Source: Niveispirillum sp048066115
Lineage (GTDB): Bacteria > Pseudomonadota > Alphaproteobacteria > Azospirillales > Azospirillaceae
Assembly: GCF_048066115.1 (NCBI RefSeq)
Contig: NZ_JBLTYX010000009.1
Coordinates: 156,065 to 220,064 of the forward strand
Direction of reading: 5' to 3'
Length of the DNA: 64,000 nucleotides
Shown: piece after piece, positions 1-6,353 of the stretch
Position numbering within the stretch: position 1 is the first letter of the stretch
How the letters are laid out: the number at the start of each line of letters is the position of its first letter
Program-made: the position numbers and the translations under genes
Notes under the pieces: generated by a model
Told to the model about the DNA's origin: nothing
Seen by the model: only the letters and a program-made list of their open reading frames with translations
The model's database searches: none

Positions 1-585
1 ATCGCCCGCTCGGCCGTCGGCGAGGTGTCGCGCGCCGACACCACCGTCCGTGGCCTGGCCGACGCGGCTCAGCGCATCGGCGATGTGGTGGACCTGATCC
101 AGCAGATCGCCGGCCAGACCAACCTGCTGGCGCTCAACGCCACGATCGAGGCGGCCCGCGCCGGGGAGGCCGGCAAGGGCTTCGCCGTCGTCGCCTCGGA
201 GGTGAAGAGCCTGGCCAACCAGACGGCGACCGCCACCCAGGACATCGCCGCCCAGGTGCAGGCCATCCAGACGGCCACCAACGCCGTCGTCCAGGCCATG
301 TCCGGTGTCGGCCAGACCATCGAGCGCGTCAGCGAGATCGCCACGACCATCGCGGCCGCGGTGGAGGAACAGGGTGTCGCCACCGCCGAGATCGCCCGCA
401 ATGTGCAGCAGGCGGCGGAGGGGTCGCAGTCCGTGTCCGAAGGCCTGGCCCATGTCAGCAGCGGCGCGCAGAAGACCGGCGAGGCCGCGGGTAGCGTGCT
501 GGGCGCATCCGGCGAACTGTCGCGCAGCGCCACGACCCTGAGCGGCAGGATCGAGGGTTTCCTGTCCGGCATCCGCGCGGCATGA
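1..585 (+). CDS. Methyl-accepting chemotaxis protein, C-terminal part (cut by window edge)
   Basis: The frame is open at the left edge, so only the last 194 residues of a chemoreceptor are present. They form the cytoplasmic signalling domain, a long helical hairpin that binds CheW and CheA. The hairpin tip is recognisable from the phrases IAGQTNLLALNATIEAARAG and GKGFAVVASEVKSLA, both highly conserved in MCPs. The remaining sequence is the Ala-, Thr- and Gln-rich coiled coil that normally carries the methylation sites. No CheR-binding pentapeptide is seen at the C-terminus, which ends GFLSGIRAA. The sensor domain lies outside the window, so the ligand cannot be judged. A hairpin terminator follows. 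Family assignment is very secure. Confidence 0.95.
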   Translation: MARSAVGEVSRADTTVRGLADAAQRIGDVVDLIQQIAGQTNLLALNATIEAARAGEAGKGFAVVASEVKSLANQTATATQDIAAQVQAIQTATNAVVQAMSGVGQTIERVSEIATTIAAAVEEQGVATAEIARNVQQAAEGSQSVSEGLAHVSSGAQKTGEAAGSVLGASGELSRSATTLSGRIEGFLSGIRAA

Positions 586-609
586 TAAGTCCTTGGCGTG
601 AGTAGCCCC

Positions 610-645
610 AAGGCCCCGCCGCACCCGCGACGGGGCCTTTCCTTT
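610..645 (+). terminator. Rho-independent terminator after the chemoreceptor gene
   Basis: A stem of AAGGCCCCG (610-618) pairs with CGGGGCCTT (631-639). The loop is 12 nt and is followed by a T-rich tail, TTTCCTTT. It sits 25 bp past the chemoreceptor stop codon and before the next gene. Confidence 0.8.
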
Positions 646-711
646 GGCAAGCACCCCGCCCGTCGAAAAAGGGGCTCGCCGCCCACGGGACAGGCGGGAT
701 ATGAAGGCGCC

Positions 712-1833
712 ATGGAAAAGCCCGACGATCTTGAAATCTATGTGGTGACCACCCCCGGCCTGGAACCCGCGCTGTGTGCGGAGATGCAGGAGAAGGGTTT
801 CGCCGATCCCAAACCCGCCAAGGGTGGGGTGACCACGCGCGGCCCTTGGTCCGAGGTCTGGCGCGCCAATCTGGAACTGCGCGGCGGCGCCCGCGTCCTG
901 GCCCGCATCGGCTCCTTCCGCGCCATGCATCTGGCGCAGTTGGACAAGCGCGCCCGCAAATTCCCTTGGGGCGATTTCCTGCGCACGGATGTGCCGGTGC
1001 AGGTGGAAGCCAGCTGCAACAAATCCCGCATCTATCATGCCGGTGCCGCCGCCCAGCGCATCTCCAAGGCCATCGCCGAGGAGCTGGGGGCACCCGTCAC
1101 CAAGGATGCCGCCCTGGTGGTCAAGGCGCGCATCGATGACGATCTCTGCACCTTCTCCATCGACACGTCGGGCGAGGCGCTGCACAAGCGCGGCTACAAG
1201 GAGGCGGTGAACAAGGCGCCGATGCGCGAGAACCTGGCCGCCATGTTCCTGCGCCAGTGCGGCTACACCGGTACCGAACCCGTGGTCGACCCGATGTGCG
1301 GCTCCGGCACCTTCGTGATCGAAGCCGCCGAGATCGCCGCCGGCCTGAAGCCCGGCCGCGCCCGCCCCTTCGCCTTCGAAAGCCTGGCCAATTTCGACGC
1401 CGCCGCCTGGAACGCCATGCGCGGCACCGCCACCCCCACCGACACGGCCCTGCGCTTCTACGGCAGCGACCGCGACGCCGGTGCGGTGAAGATGAGCCAG
1501 GCCAATGCCGACCGCGCCGGCGTCGGCGCCATCACGACCTTCCGCGCCCACGCCATCAGCGACCTGGAACCGCCCGAGGGCCCGCCCGGCCTGGTGATCG
1601 TCAACCCCCCCTATGGCGGCCGCATCGGCGACACCCGCCAGCTCTACGGCCTCTACGGCGCCTTCGGCAAAACCATGCTGAACCGCTTCAAGGGCTGGCG
1701 CGTGGGCGTGATCACCAACGAGGCGGCGCTGGCCAAGGTCACGGAACTGCCTTTCCTGCCGACCCTGCCGCCCATTTCGCATGGCGGGTTGCCGGTGACC
1801 TTGTACCGGACCGGGGTGCTGGGCGGGGTGTGA
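712..1833 (+). CDS. THUMP-domain class I RNA methyltransferase (RlmL/UPF0020 type)
   Basis: A 373-residue S-adenosylmethionine-dependent RNA methyltransferase of the family that includes the N-terminal part of E. coli RlmL, which makes m2G2445 in 23S rRNA. The N-terminal ~160 residues (from LEIYVVTTPGLEPAL) match the ferredoxin-like/THUMP RNA-binding region. The C-terminal Rossmann domain carries motif I, DPMCGSGT, near residue 193 and the catalytic NPPYGGRIGD near residue 298. The RlmK half found in the E. coli fusion is absent, as is usual in alphaproteobacteria. I chose the ATG at 712 because the protein then begins with the conserved EIYVVTTPGLE region; the frame is open further upstream, but that stretch overlaps the terminator. 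The exact target base is inferred, not shown. Confidence 0.88.
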   Translation: MEKPDDLEIYVVTTPGLEPALCAEMQEKGFADPKPAKGGVTTRGPWSEVWRANLELRGGARVLARIGSFRAMHLAQLDKRARKFPWGDFLRTDVPVQVEASCNKSRIYHAGAAAQRISKAIAEELGAPVTKDAALVVKARIDDDLCTFSIDTSGEALHKRGYKEAVNKAPMRENLAAMFLRQCGYTGTEPVVDPMCGSGTFVIEAAEIAAGLKPGRARPFAFESLANFDAAAWNAMRGTATPTDTALRFYGSDRDAGAVKMSQANADRAGVGAITTFRAHAISDLEPPEGPPGLVIVNPPYGGRIGDTRQLYGLYGAFGKTMLNRFKGWRVGVITNEAALAKVTELPFLPTLPPISHGGLPVTLYRTGVLGGV

Positions 1834-1884
1834 GGTTCCGGCCCCCGCCTTGACTTTCCCACCCTGGCGCCGGACAATCGGCCC

Positions 1885-2162
1885 ATGGAAATACATCTGA
1901 CACGCGAACAGGAAGCACGGCTCACCGCCCTGGCGGCGCAGCAGGGGCGCAGCCTGGACGATGTCGTGCAGGAAGCGGCGATGCCTGGACCGACCGGCAG
2001 GCGACCCTCACCGACCTGCGGGCCTCCCTGGACGCCGCCGAGGCTGATATCGCGGCCGGACGTGGGGAAGAGATCACGGCGCAGACGGAACGCGCCTTCC
2101 TGGATGCGGTGAAACAGCAAGGCCGCGCTCGCAGCAAGTGGCAGCCGTCGCGCGCGGTATGA
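1885..2162 (+). pseudogene. ParD-like antitoxin gene with a frameshift
   Basis: The first 32 codons read as a short DNA-binding antitoxin (MEIHLTREQEARLTALAA, then DDVVQEA). At about 1975-1983 the sensible reading moves by one frame and continues as DAWTDRQATLTDLRASLDAA to a stop at 2160-2162. Read straight through, the first frame instead gives a Pro/Arg-rich tail that looks like a frame artefact. The joined product would be about 90 residues, close to typical ParD/CopG-type antitoxins. The stop overlaps the ATG of a toxin-like fragment, the usual antitoxin-toxin arrangement. A real indel or a sequencing error could explain the shift. The loss of the toxin gene next to it favours real decay. 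Confidence 0.6.
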
Positions 2163-2227
2163 GCTATCGGGTAGCCTCGGCTGCCCAAAGCTTATTAGGG
2201 ATAAGGTCCCATTCCTGTTCTCAATAG
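2159..2227 (+). pseudogene. Truncated ParE/RelE-like toxin start
   Basis: An ATG overlapping the antitoxin stop opens the frame MSYRVASAAQSLL, which resembles the first strand and helix of ParE-type toxins (typically MxYRxSPxAxxDL). After about 11-13 codons the similarity ends and the frame closes at 2227 in AT-rich DNA unlike the flanking core. Only the first ~12 codons of a ~95-codon gene would remain. I read this as a toxin gene cut off by the acquisition of the AT-rich cassette that follows. The call rests on position and a short motif only. Confidence 0.4.
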
Positions 2228-2312
2228 CATGAATTAGATAAAGAACGCCCTGTTGTTCATCTGCTTTTTTTAAGGCTTTTCATTTTCTTTTGAGCAAGGA
2301 GGAGGATCGATC

Positions 2313-2519
2313 ATGAATGACAGGATAGTAAATGTTACATCACATAATCAGACCGGTGGGATAACTGCACACACGGTTACTGGACCTCAGAATACGGCAA
2401 ATGATACACCGGTTGAAAAGACTAACAGTGAGACTTTCTGGAAGCGGTTTACAGCGGTTGCTGCCCTAGTCGGTGGCTTGGGTGCAATTGTTGGAGCATT
2501 TGTGAAATTTACTGGCTGA
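2313..2519 (+). CDS. Small membrane-anchored protein with NVTSHNQ-GGITA motif, unknown function
   Basis: A 68-residue protein that I cannot assign to a named family. A very strong ribosome-binding site (AAGGAGGAGG) precedes the ATG. Residues 6-18 read IVNVTSHNQTGGITAHTV. A polar linker follows, then one hydrophobic segment near the C-terminus (about residues 47-66, FTAVAALVGGLGAIVGAFV), so it is probably inserted in a membrane. The next gene starts 11 bp after its stop and encodes a protein with nearly the same N-terminal motif, so the two are almost certainly co-transcribed and may bind one another. Codon use is AT-rich, unlike the flanking core genes. The gene lies between a broken toxin-antitoxin locus and the tRNA-derived attachment repeat, which points to acquired DNA. 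A role in a conflict or signalling system is only a guess. Confidence 0.7.
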   Translation: MNDRIVNVTSHNQTGGITAHTVTGPQNTANDTPVEKTNSETFWKRFTAVAALVGGLGAIVGAFVKFTG

Positions 2520-2530
2520 AGGAGAACATC

Positions 2531-2893
2531 ATGAGCAAATATGAAGGTGGCACAGGCCCTATCATCAACGTCACAAGCCACAATCAGCAGGGCGGAATAA
2601 CCGCATATCAAGTATTACAAATGAATCAAGAGCCCCCAATTCCAATTTTCACACAGGAAAATTTGAAAGAAATAATTCACCTATATGGCCAAGATGCCAA
2701 ATTTGTTGTTGATAGATTTGACTCTACTGTCCGCACATTTCAATTTTGTGGGCAGATGGTGGAAGTCATGCGGGCAGGAGGCTTGAATGTGGATTTTAGC
2801 CCTATGCGTCAAGCCATGGGGTTACCACCTTTTAATGGAATTCAGATCGGCCCAAATGACGGAAAGATATTCATTCAAGTCATGAATATATAG
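2531..2893 (+). CDS. Small soluble protein with NVTSHNQ-GGITA motif, unknown function
   Basis: A 120-residue protein of unknown function, second gene of an AT-rich two-gene unit, with a good ribosome-binding site (GAAGGAGAA). Residues 12-27 read INVTSHNQQGGITAYQV, almost the same phrase as in the upstream membrane protein. A Pro-rich linker (about 33-41) leads into a small predicted alpha/beta domain (about 42-120). That domain contains MVEVMRAGGLNVDFSP and then LPPFNGIQIGPNDGKIFIQV, a pattern of helix, Gly turn and paired strands. There is no signal peptide or membrane segment. The shared motif suggests the two products assemble through it, with the upstream partner holding the complex at the membrane. 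That is inference; no catalytic residues are visible. Confidence 0.75.
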   Translation: MSKYEGGTGPIINVTSHNQQGGITAYQVLQMNQEPPIPIFTQENLKEIIHLYGQDAKFVVDRFDSTVRTFQFCGQMVEVMRAGGLNVDFSPMRQAMGLPPFNGIQIGPNDGKIFIQVMNI

Positions 2894-3206
2894 AAAATTT
2901 ATGCACGTTAAATTGATTTTTATCTTATTTTCCCGCACACCAGAATGAAGCATTTTTTTTACAGCATAATATAAATCATGTAATGCTTCACTTGCCCACA
3001 ATGCAGCAACCCCATCCTTGATGAAGCAGAGTTTCGACCTAGTGAACGGGTCAAAAGCTCGCCCATTGACTTGACAAAGGGACTCAGCACACGGACTTGC
3101 GCAGACTAAGTGAGCATCTTTCTGGTATTTAGCGGATCATAAGCCAATGGCACATTGACCAAAGAGCTTGCCAAAATTCTAAAGAAATTAGTCATTTGGC
3201 GCAGCA
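2894..3206. other. AT-rich gap without a gene
   Basis: I see no convincing gene in this stretch. It holds one inverted repeat, TGAAGCATT (2946-2954) with AATGCTTCA (2982-2990), whose loop includes a T-run. This could be a weak terminator for the two-gene cassette or a remnant of a mobile end. The stretch ends at the tRNA-derived repeat. Confidence 0.5.
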
Positions 3207-3256
3207 TGGCGTCCCCAAGGGGATTCGAACCCCTGTTACCGCCGTGAGAGGGCGGT
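3207..3256 (-). repeat. attL: 50-bp copy of the tRNA-Glu 3' half
   Basis: This stretch is identical over 50 bp to 17507-17556, starting TGGCGTCCCCAAGGGG and ending at GGCGGT. It spans the tRNA from the anticodon arm to the encoded CCA and has no 5' half, so it is not a functional tRNA. The repeats start exactly 14,300 bp apart. Bases flanking each copy differ, so the repeat edges are clear. Confidence 0.93.
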
Positions 3257-3277
3257 TAAAAATGTCCACTCGCATCC

Positions 3278-3308
3278 ATGAAAATTTTGATTGTCCTTTG
3301 ATTTTCAT
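3278..3308. repeat. Inverted repeat near attL
   Basis: ATGAAAAT (3278-3285) pairs with ATTTTCAT (3301-3308). It is flanked by a partial direct repeat, TCCACTCGC(A/G)TCCA, at about 3265-3279 and 3330-3344. This is probably part of the integrase/excisionase binding region. Confidence 0.45.
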
Positions 3309-3342
3309 GTAGATGAGCGTTACGATAATCCACTCGCGTCCA

Positions 3343-3381
3343 CCAGTGTCCCGCCCCATAAACTGGACACTAACTGGACAC
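3343..3381. promoter_or_regulatory. Candidate integrase arm-type sites, left end
   Basis: Two copies of ACTGGACAC (3362-3370, 3373-3381) are separated by 2 bp, and an inverted partial copy, CCAGTGTCC, lies at 3343-3351. The same paired 9-mer with the same 2-bp spacing lies just inside the right end (17452-17471). A motif shared only by the two termini, next to the integrase gene, suggests integrase or excisionase arm binding. Confidence 0.6.
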
Positions 3382-3403
3382 TGACAGAATTCAGGGGGTG
3401 AAG

Positions 3404-4615
3404 ATGGCTCGCAGCATCCGGGCACCCAAGCTGGAAAATCGCACCGGGCGGTTGAAGCTGCCGATATCCAAGAAGCCGGTGTTTGTCCGGATCGGCGACG
3501 GCCTTTCTTTGGGGTACAGGCGCAACGCAACCGCCGGCACATGGGTCATGCGGATTGCCGACGGCGCTGGGGGATACAAGACGAAGGCCATGGGCAGCGC
3601 TGACGATTTCGCAGATGCCGACGGCGTCAATGTGCTGACCTTCTGGGAGGCTCAGGATCGTGCGAGGGCCTTGGCCGCGCCGTCAGCGGGCTTCACGGAA
3701 GCGCCCGTGTTGTTGACAGTGAAAGCGGCCGTTGACACCTATCTGGAGCGCCTGGAGACCAAGAACCCGGCGACCGCACGAGACACACGCCAGCGGCTGG
3801 CGAAACATGTTCTGCCCAAGCTGGGCGGTGTGCTGGTCAAGGAATTGACCAAGACGCAAATTGAGCGTTGGCAGGCGGGCATGGTACGGAAGGGCCCGGA
3901 CACGGAAACGGTGCGTCGGTCGAAGGATACGGCAAACCGCGTCCTGTCGATGTTGCGGGCCGCCCTGAACCTGGCTGCCGCCGACGCGGCGCACGGGCTG
4001 TCCGATGCCGCATGGCGGCATGTGAAGGCCTTCCCCCGTGTCGGGGCACCGCGTGAAGTCCATTGGACGGGTGAACAGGTTGCGGAGCTGATCGACGCGG
4101 CCAGCCCTGAATTTGCCGATCTGATCCGGGCCGGATTCTTGACTGGTGCCCGATATGGGGAACTGGCGGGTGCCGATGTGCGGGACTTCGATGCCGCCGG
4201 CGGTGTTCTGACCATCCGACAGGGTAAGACGGGTGCCCGCGCCATTATCTTGCATCGGGAGGCCGTGCAATTCTTCGAGGGAGCGACCGTCGGCCGGGAC
4301 GGTGATGAACCCCTGATCCCGCGCGCAGGCGGCGCGCGGTGGGGAAAGTCGCACCAGCATAGGCCCATGAAAGCGGCGTTGCTGGCCGCTGCCTTGGATC
4401 CTGACGGCACCTTTTATGCCCTCAGGCACTCGTACATTTCGCGGGCCATTGAGGGAGGTGTGCCGCTGACGGTGATTGCCGAGAACTGCGGTACTTCGAT
4501 CCGCATGATTGAAAAGACCTACGGCAAGGTGCTGGCCGCCAAGCGCCGCGAGTTCCTTGAACGGGGCGCACCGTCGCTGGCCGGCCGAGTTGTGAAGCTC
4601 GTGGCGAGGGCATGA
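3404..4615 (+). CDS. Tyrosine-type site-specific integrase
   Basis: A 403-residue phage/island integrase that would recombine attP with the 3' end of tRNA-Glu. The N-terminal ~90 residues form an arm-binding region, followed by a SAM-like core-binding domain (about 105-205, VDTYLERLETKN). The catalytic domain has Arg250 in GARYGEL, Lys275 in RQGKTGAR, the box YALRHSYIS with Arg341 and His342, and the nucleophile Tyr373 in EKTYGKV. The first His of the usual HxxR box is Tyr, a common variant. I prefer the ATG at 3404 because AGGGGG lies 6 bp upstream; a GTG at 3398 falls inside that site. The gene sits 148 bp inside attL and reads inward. All catalytic residues seem intact, so excision may be possible. 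Confidence 0.95.
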   Translation: MARSIRAPKLENRTGRLKLPISKKPVFVRIGDGLSLGYRRNATAGTWVMRIADGAGGYKTKAMGSADDFADADGVNVLTFWEAQDRARALAAPSAGFTEAPVLLTVKAAVDTYLERLETKNPATARDTRQRLAKHVLPKLGGVLVKELTKTQIERWQAGMVRKGPDTETVRRSKDTANRVLSMLRAALNLAAADAAHGLSDAAWRHVKAFPRVGAPREVHWTGEQVAELIDAASPEFADLIRAGFLTGARYGELAGADVRDFDAAGGVLTIRQGKTGARAIILHREAVQFFEGATVGRDGDEPLIPRAGGARWGKSHQHRPMKAALLAAALDPDGTFYALRHSYISRAIEGGVPLTVIAENCGTSIRMIEKTYGKVLAAKRREFLERGAPSLAGRVVKLVARA

Positions 4616-4650
4616 GGGATTCCGAAGGGTTCGCTGGACGGAGAGCAATC

Positions 4651-5274
4651 ATGGCCAAGCAAAAGAAGATTGTTGGCTCGGGAATCACCGCGAAAGAAAT
4701 GACAGTCCATTCTGGCCAGGATCTAGCCCCGGCACTGAAACGTATCCTCGGCGCGATCAGCGCAGACATAACGGCACGGGGCCAATATGGCATGGTGTCC
4801 TGGAAGGTCGTTGAACAGGCGAGATCGGTTTCGGCAGGACACGATAGGGATCGTGTGATTGAACAGTCGCCTCAAGACTATGCTTTTCAAATCATGAAGC
4901 TGGATGAAGTTATAAAGCACAGTATTGAAAGGGAAGATGCAGACGAGGCCGCTCGATTTGCGTTCCAGATGGGGTGCCTTTTTACAGAAGCGTTGATAAA
5001 ACAGGATTGGGAGATCCACGCCCTTCGCGGCAAGAAGAATGCTGACAGTCTTGCGCTGCCTGCCCAACAAGAAAATCAAGAGCGACACCATCAACGGCAG
5101 CAGAAGGATGCTCAAATTCAGCAAATTGCGGCTGATAAGCGCAGCCGGAATCCGCACCTGACAAATTCAGCCATCGCGGACCAGATCGCAAGCGCCACTG
5201 AGCTGTATGGCACCGAGAGGACGATTCGGAAGGCGTTGATCGGTACGGGTCCGCGGGCGAGGGGCAAAAAATAG
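4651..5274 (+). CDS. Hypothetical island protein with a C-terminal HTH-like segment
   Basis: A 207-residue protein I do not recognise, directly downstream of the integrase. The ATG at 4651 has the site CGGAGAG at a good distance. An earlier ATG at 4612 overlaps the integrase stop but has no visible site. The middle is charged and helical, with a Gln/His-rich stretch (about 150-165, QQENQERHHQRQQKDAQ). The last ~45 residues, including NSAIADQIASATELYGTERT, look like a helix-turn-helix of the type that reads DNA in phage regulators. There is no signal peptide or membrane segment. A regulatory role near integration is plausible from context only. Confidence 0.6.
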   Translation: MAKQKKIVGSGITAKEMTVHSGQDLAPALKRILGAISADITARGQYGMVSWKVVEQARSVSAGHDRDRVIEQSPQDYAFQIMKLDEVIKHSIEREDADEAARFAFQMGCLFTEALIKQDWEIHALRGKKNADSLALPAQQENQERHHQRQQKDAQIQQIAADKRSRNPHLTNSAIADQIASATELYGTERTIRKALIGTGPRARGKK

Positions 5275-5308
5275 TTGGCCGGGCGCACTTAGCACGGCCA
5301 AAGCGCAT

Positions 5309-5575
5309 GTGAACAATTCAAGACCGTCCACAGTACACAGGATGGTCCAAATGCCACGGCTTAATCCAACGGCACCCAAGCGCACCAAGAACCCGACGGC
5401 CCATAAATCCGGGTGGTCTGTCGCTGAGTGGGCGGCCGACACTTCGCTCTCCCGCTCGACTGTTTTCAATCTGCTGAAGGAGGGTTGTGTCCGCTCGGTG
5501 AAGTTCGGCGGCCGCACCATCATTTTGACGCCGCCGGCGGACTTCCTGGCCGCGCTCGCGGCCGAGGCTGCGTGA
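5309..5575 (+). CDS. AlpA/excisionase-like helix-turn-helix protein
   Basis: A small DNA-binding protein of up to 88 residues. The core (WSVAEWAADTSLSRSTVF, then GCVRSVKFGGRTIILTP) fits the winged helix-turn-helix of AlpA/Xis-type proteins: a helix-turn-helix followed by a beta hairpin with a GGRT-like turn. Such proteins control excision and integrase expression in satellites and islands. The start is uncertain: GTG at 5309 gives 88 residues, and ATG at 5342 or 5351 gives about 75. The stop overlaps the start of the next small frame. A second AlpA-like gene occurs near the right end of the island (15824-16084). Family placement is moderately sure. Confidence 0.65.
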   Translation: MNNSRPSTVHRMVQMPRLNPTAPKRTKNPTAHKSGWSVAEWAADTSLSRSTVFNLLKEGCVRSVKFGGRTIILTPPADFLAALAAEAA

Positions 5576-5766
5576 TGGATGCGCTCCACCTCACCGCCCT
5601 GGCCGGCGGTAAGGTGGATAAAAATGATGCGCAGGAAGGCGATCATTTTATCCACATAAACGAGGCTGCGCAACGCGCAATCGCGCGCCTCTTGGTTAAT
5701 CGGTTTGGTCTGTCGCGGGGGTACTCCACCGCCGCCCCCTTCCTTCAGGGAGGGACTGCCGAATGA
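5575..5766 (+). CDS. Small hypothetical protein overlapping a candidate origin
   Basis: A 63-residue frame that starts on an ATG overlapping the stop of the upstream gene and ends by overlapping the ATG of the next (ATGA). It fits the tight packing of this operon. The product (MDALHLTALAGGKVDKND...) has no recognisable domain. A long imperfect inverted repeat with two DnaA-box-like sequences lies inside the frame. The frame may therefore be open only by chance, with the DNA itself as the functional part. I keep it as a possible gene with low confidence. Confidence 0.35.
   Translation: MDALHLTALAGGKVDKNDAQEGDHFIHINEAAQRAIARLLVNRFGLSRGYSTAAPFLQGGTAE
5613..5656. other. Candidate replication origin: inverted DnaA boxes
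   Basis: GTGGATAAAAATGAT (5614-5628) and ATCATTTTATCCAC (5642-5655) form an inverted repeat with one bulged A and a 13-nt loop. The right arm contains a perfect DnaA-box consensus, TTATCCACA (5648-5656). The left arm carries TTATCCACC on the minus strand (5613-5621). The repeat lies just upstream of the RepA-like ATPase, where an island origin would be expected. Confidence 0.5.
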
Positions 5767-6353
5767 TCTTCCCCGAAATAGAACGAGACTTCCTTCGATG
5801 TTGCCGGCGGGTTGGCCCTCGCCACATGGGGGCCCTTGCTGCGCTGGGCGTCGAGCATCCGAAGGCTGACACTGATGACAAGCATCGCCTCCCGCTCTGG
5901 GGGGCCCATGCCATCGAGGTCGACCCCAACACCGGGCTGTTCGAGTTCAGCGCGCTGCCGGCAGGAAGTCGACGAGCTGCTGTAATCGTGCCCATCGGAA
6001 TTGGCGATCGCTCTGACGTCTGGTGGATCCATATAGACGATCTGGTCGGCTTCTACCTGGATCGGCCTGACGAGTGGTGGCTGCACCGTGGAGTGGCCTA
6101 CGTGCTGGGGGCCGATCACATCGAGGATGCCGGGCTCTACGGCGCCCCGGTCCAACTGCTGGCCACACCGCTGGAGTGGTTGCAGGCCGGCGGGATAGGT
6201 GCCGTCGTCCTGGATTGGCGTCTATGCCCTGCCCATGAATTTGGCGGAGTGCCGAGCATCGAAGCCGCGACCCGGGACTTGGCCGAACATCTGGCGGTAC
6301 GACATGCCCAGACTGCCCAGCACCTCCCCATCACATGGCGGGGTGCGGCATGA
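5763..6353 (+). CDS. Hypothetical protein in the replication module
   Basis: A 196-residue protein of unknown function encoded between the candidate origin and the RepA-like ATPase. It overlaps both neighbours by four bases (ATGA), so it is translationally coupled with them. It is acidic and Trp-rich with no signal peptide or membrane segments. Phrases such as DVWWIHIDDLVGFYLDRPDE, GVAYVLGADHIED and GIGAVVLDW suggest a compact alpha/beta fold. Proteins of this size next to RepA-like ATPases in alphaproteobacterial prophages are sometimes primase-associated, but I see no primase motif. Function is inferred from position only. Confidence 0.65.
   Translation: MIFPEIERDFLRCCRRVGPRHMGALAALGVEHPKADTDDKHRLPLWGAHAIEVDPNTGLFEFSALPAGSRRAAVIVPIGIGDRSDVWWIHIDDLVGFYLDRPDEWWLHRGVAYVLGADHIEDAGLYGAPVQLLATPLEWLQAGGIGAVVLDWRLCPAHEFGGVPSIEAATRDLAEHLAVRHAQTAQHLPITWRGAA

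Noticed and set aside
3207..3256. A second tRNA-Glu gene
   Set aside because: Only the 3' half is present; the D arm and 5' acceptor strand are missing, so it is an attachment-site copy.
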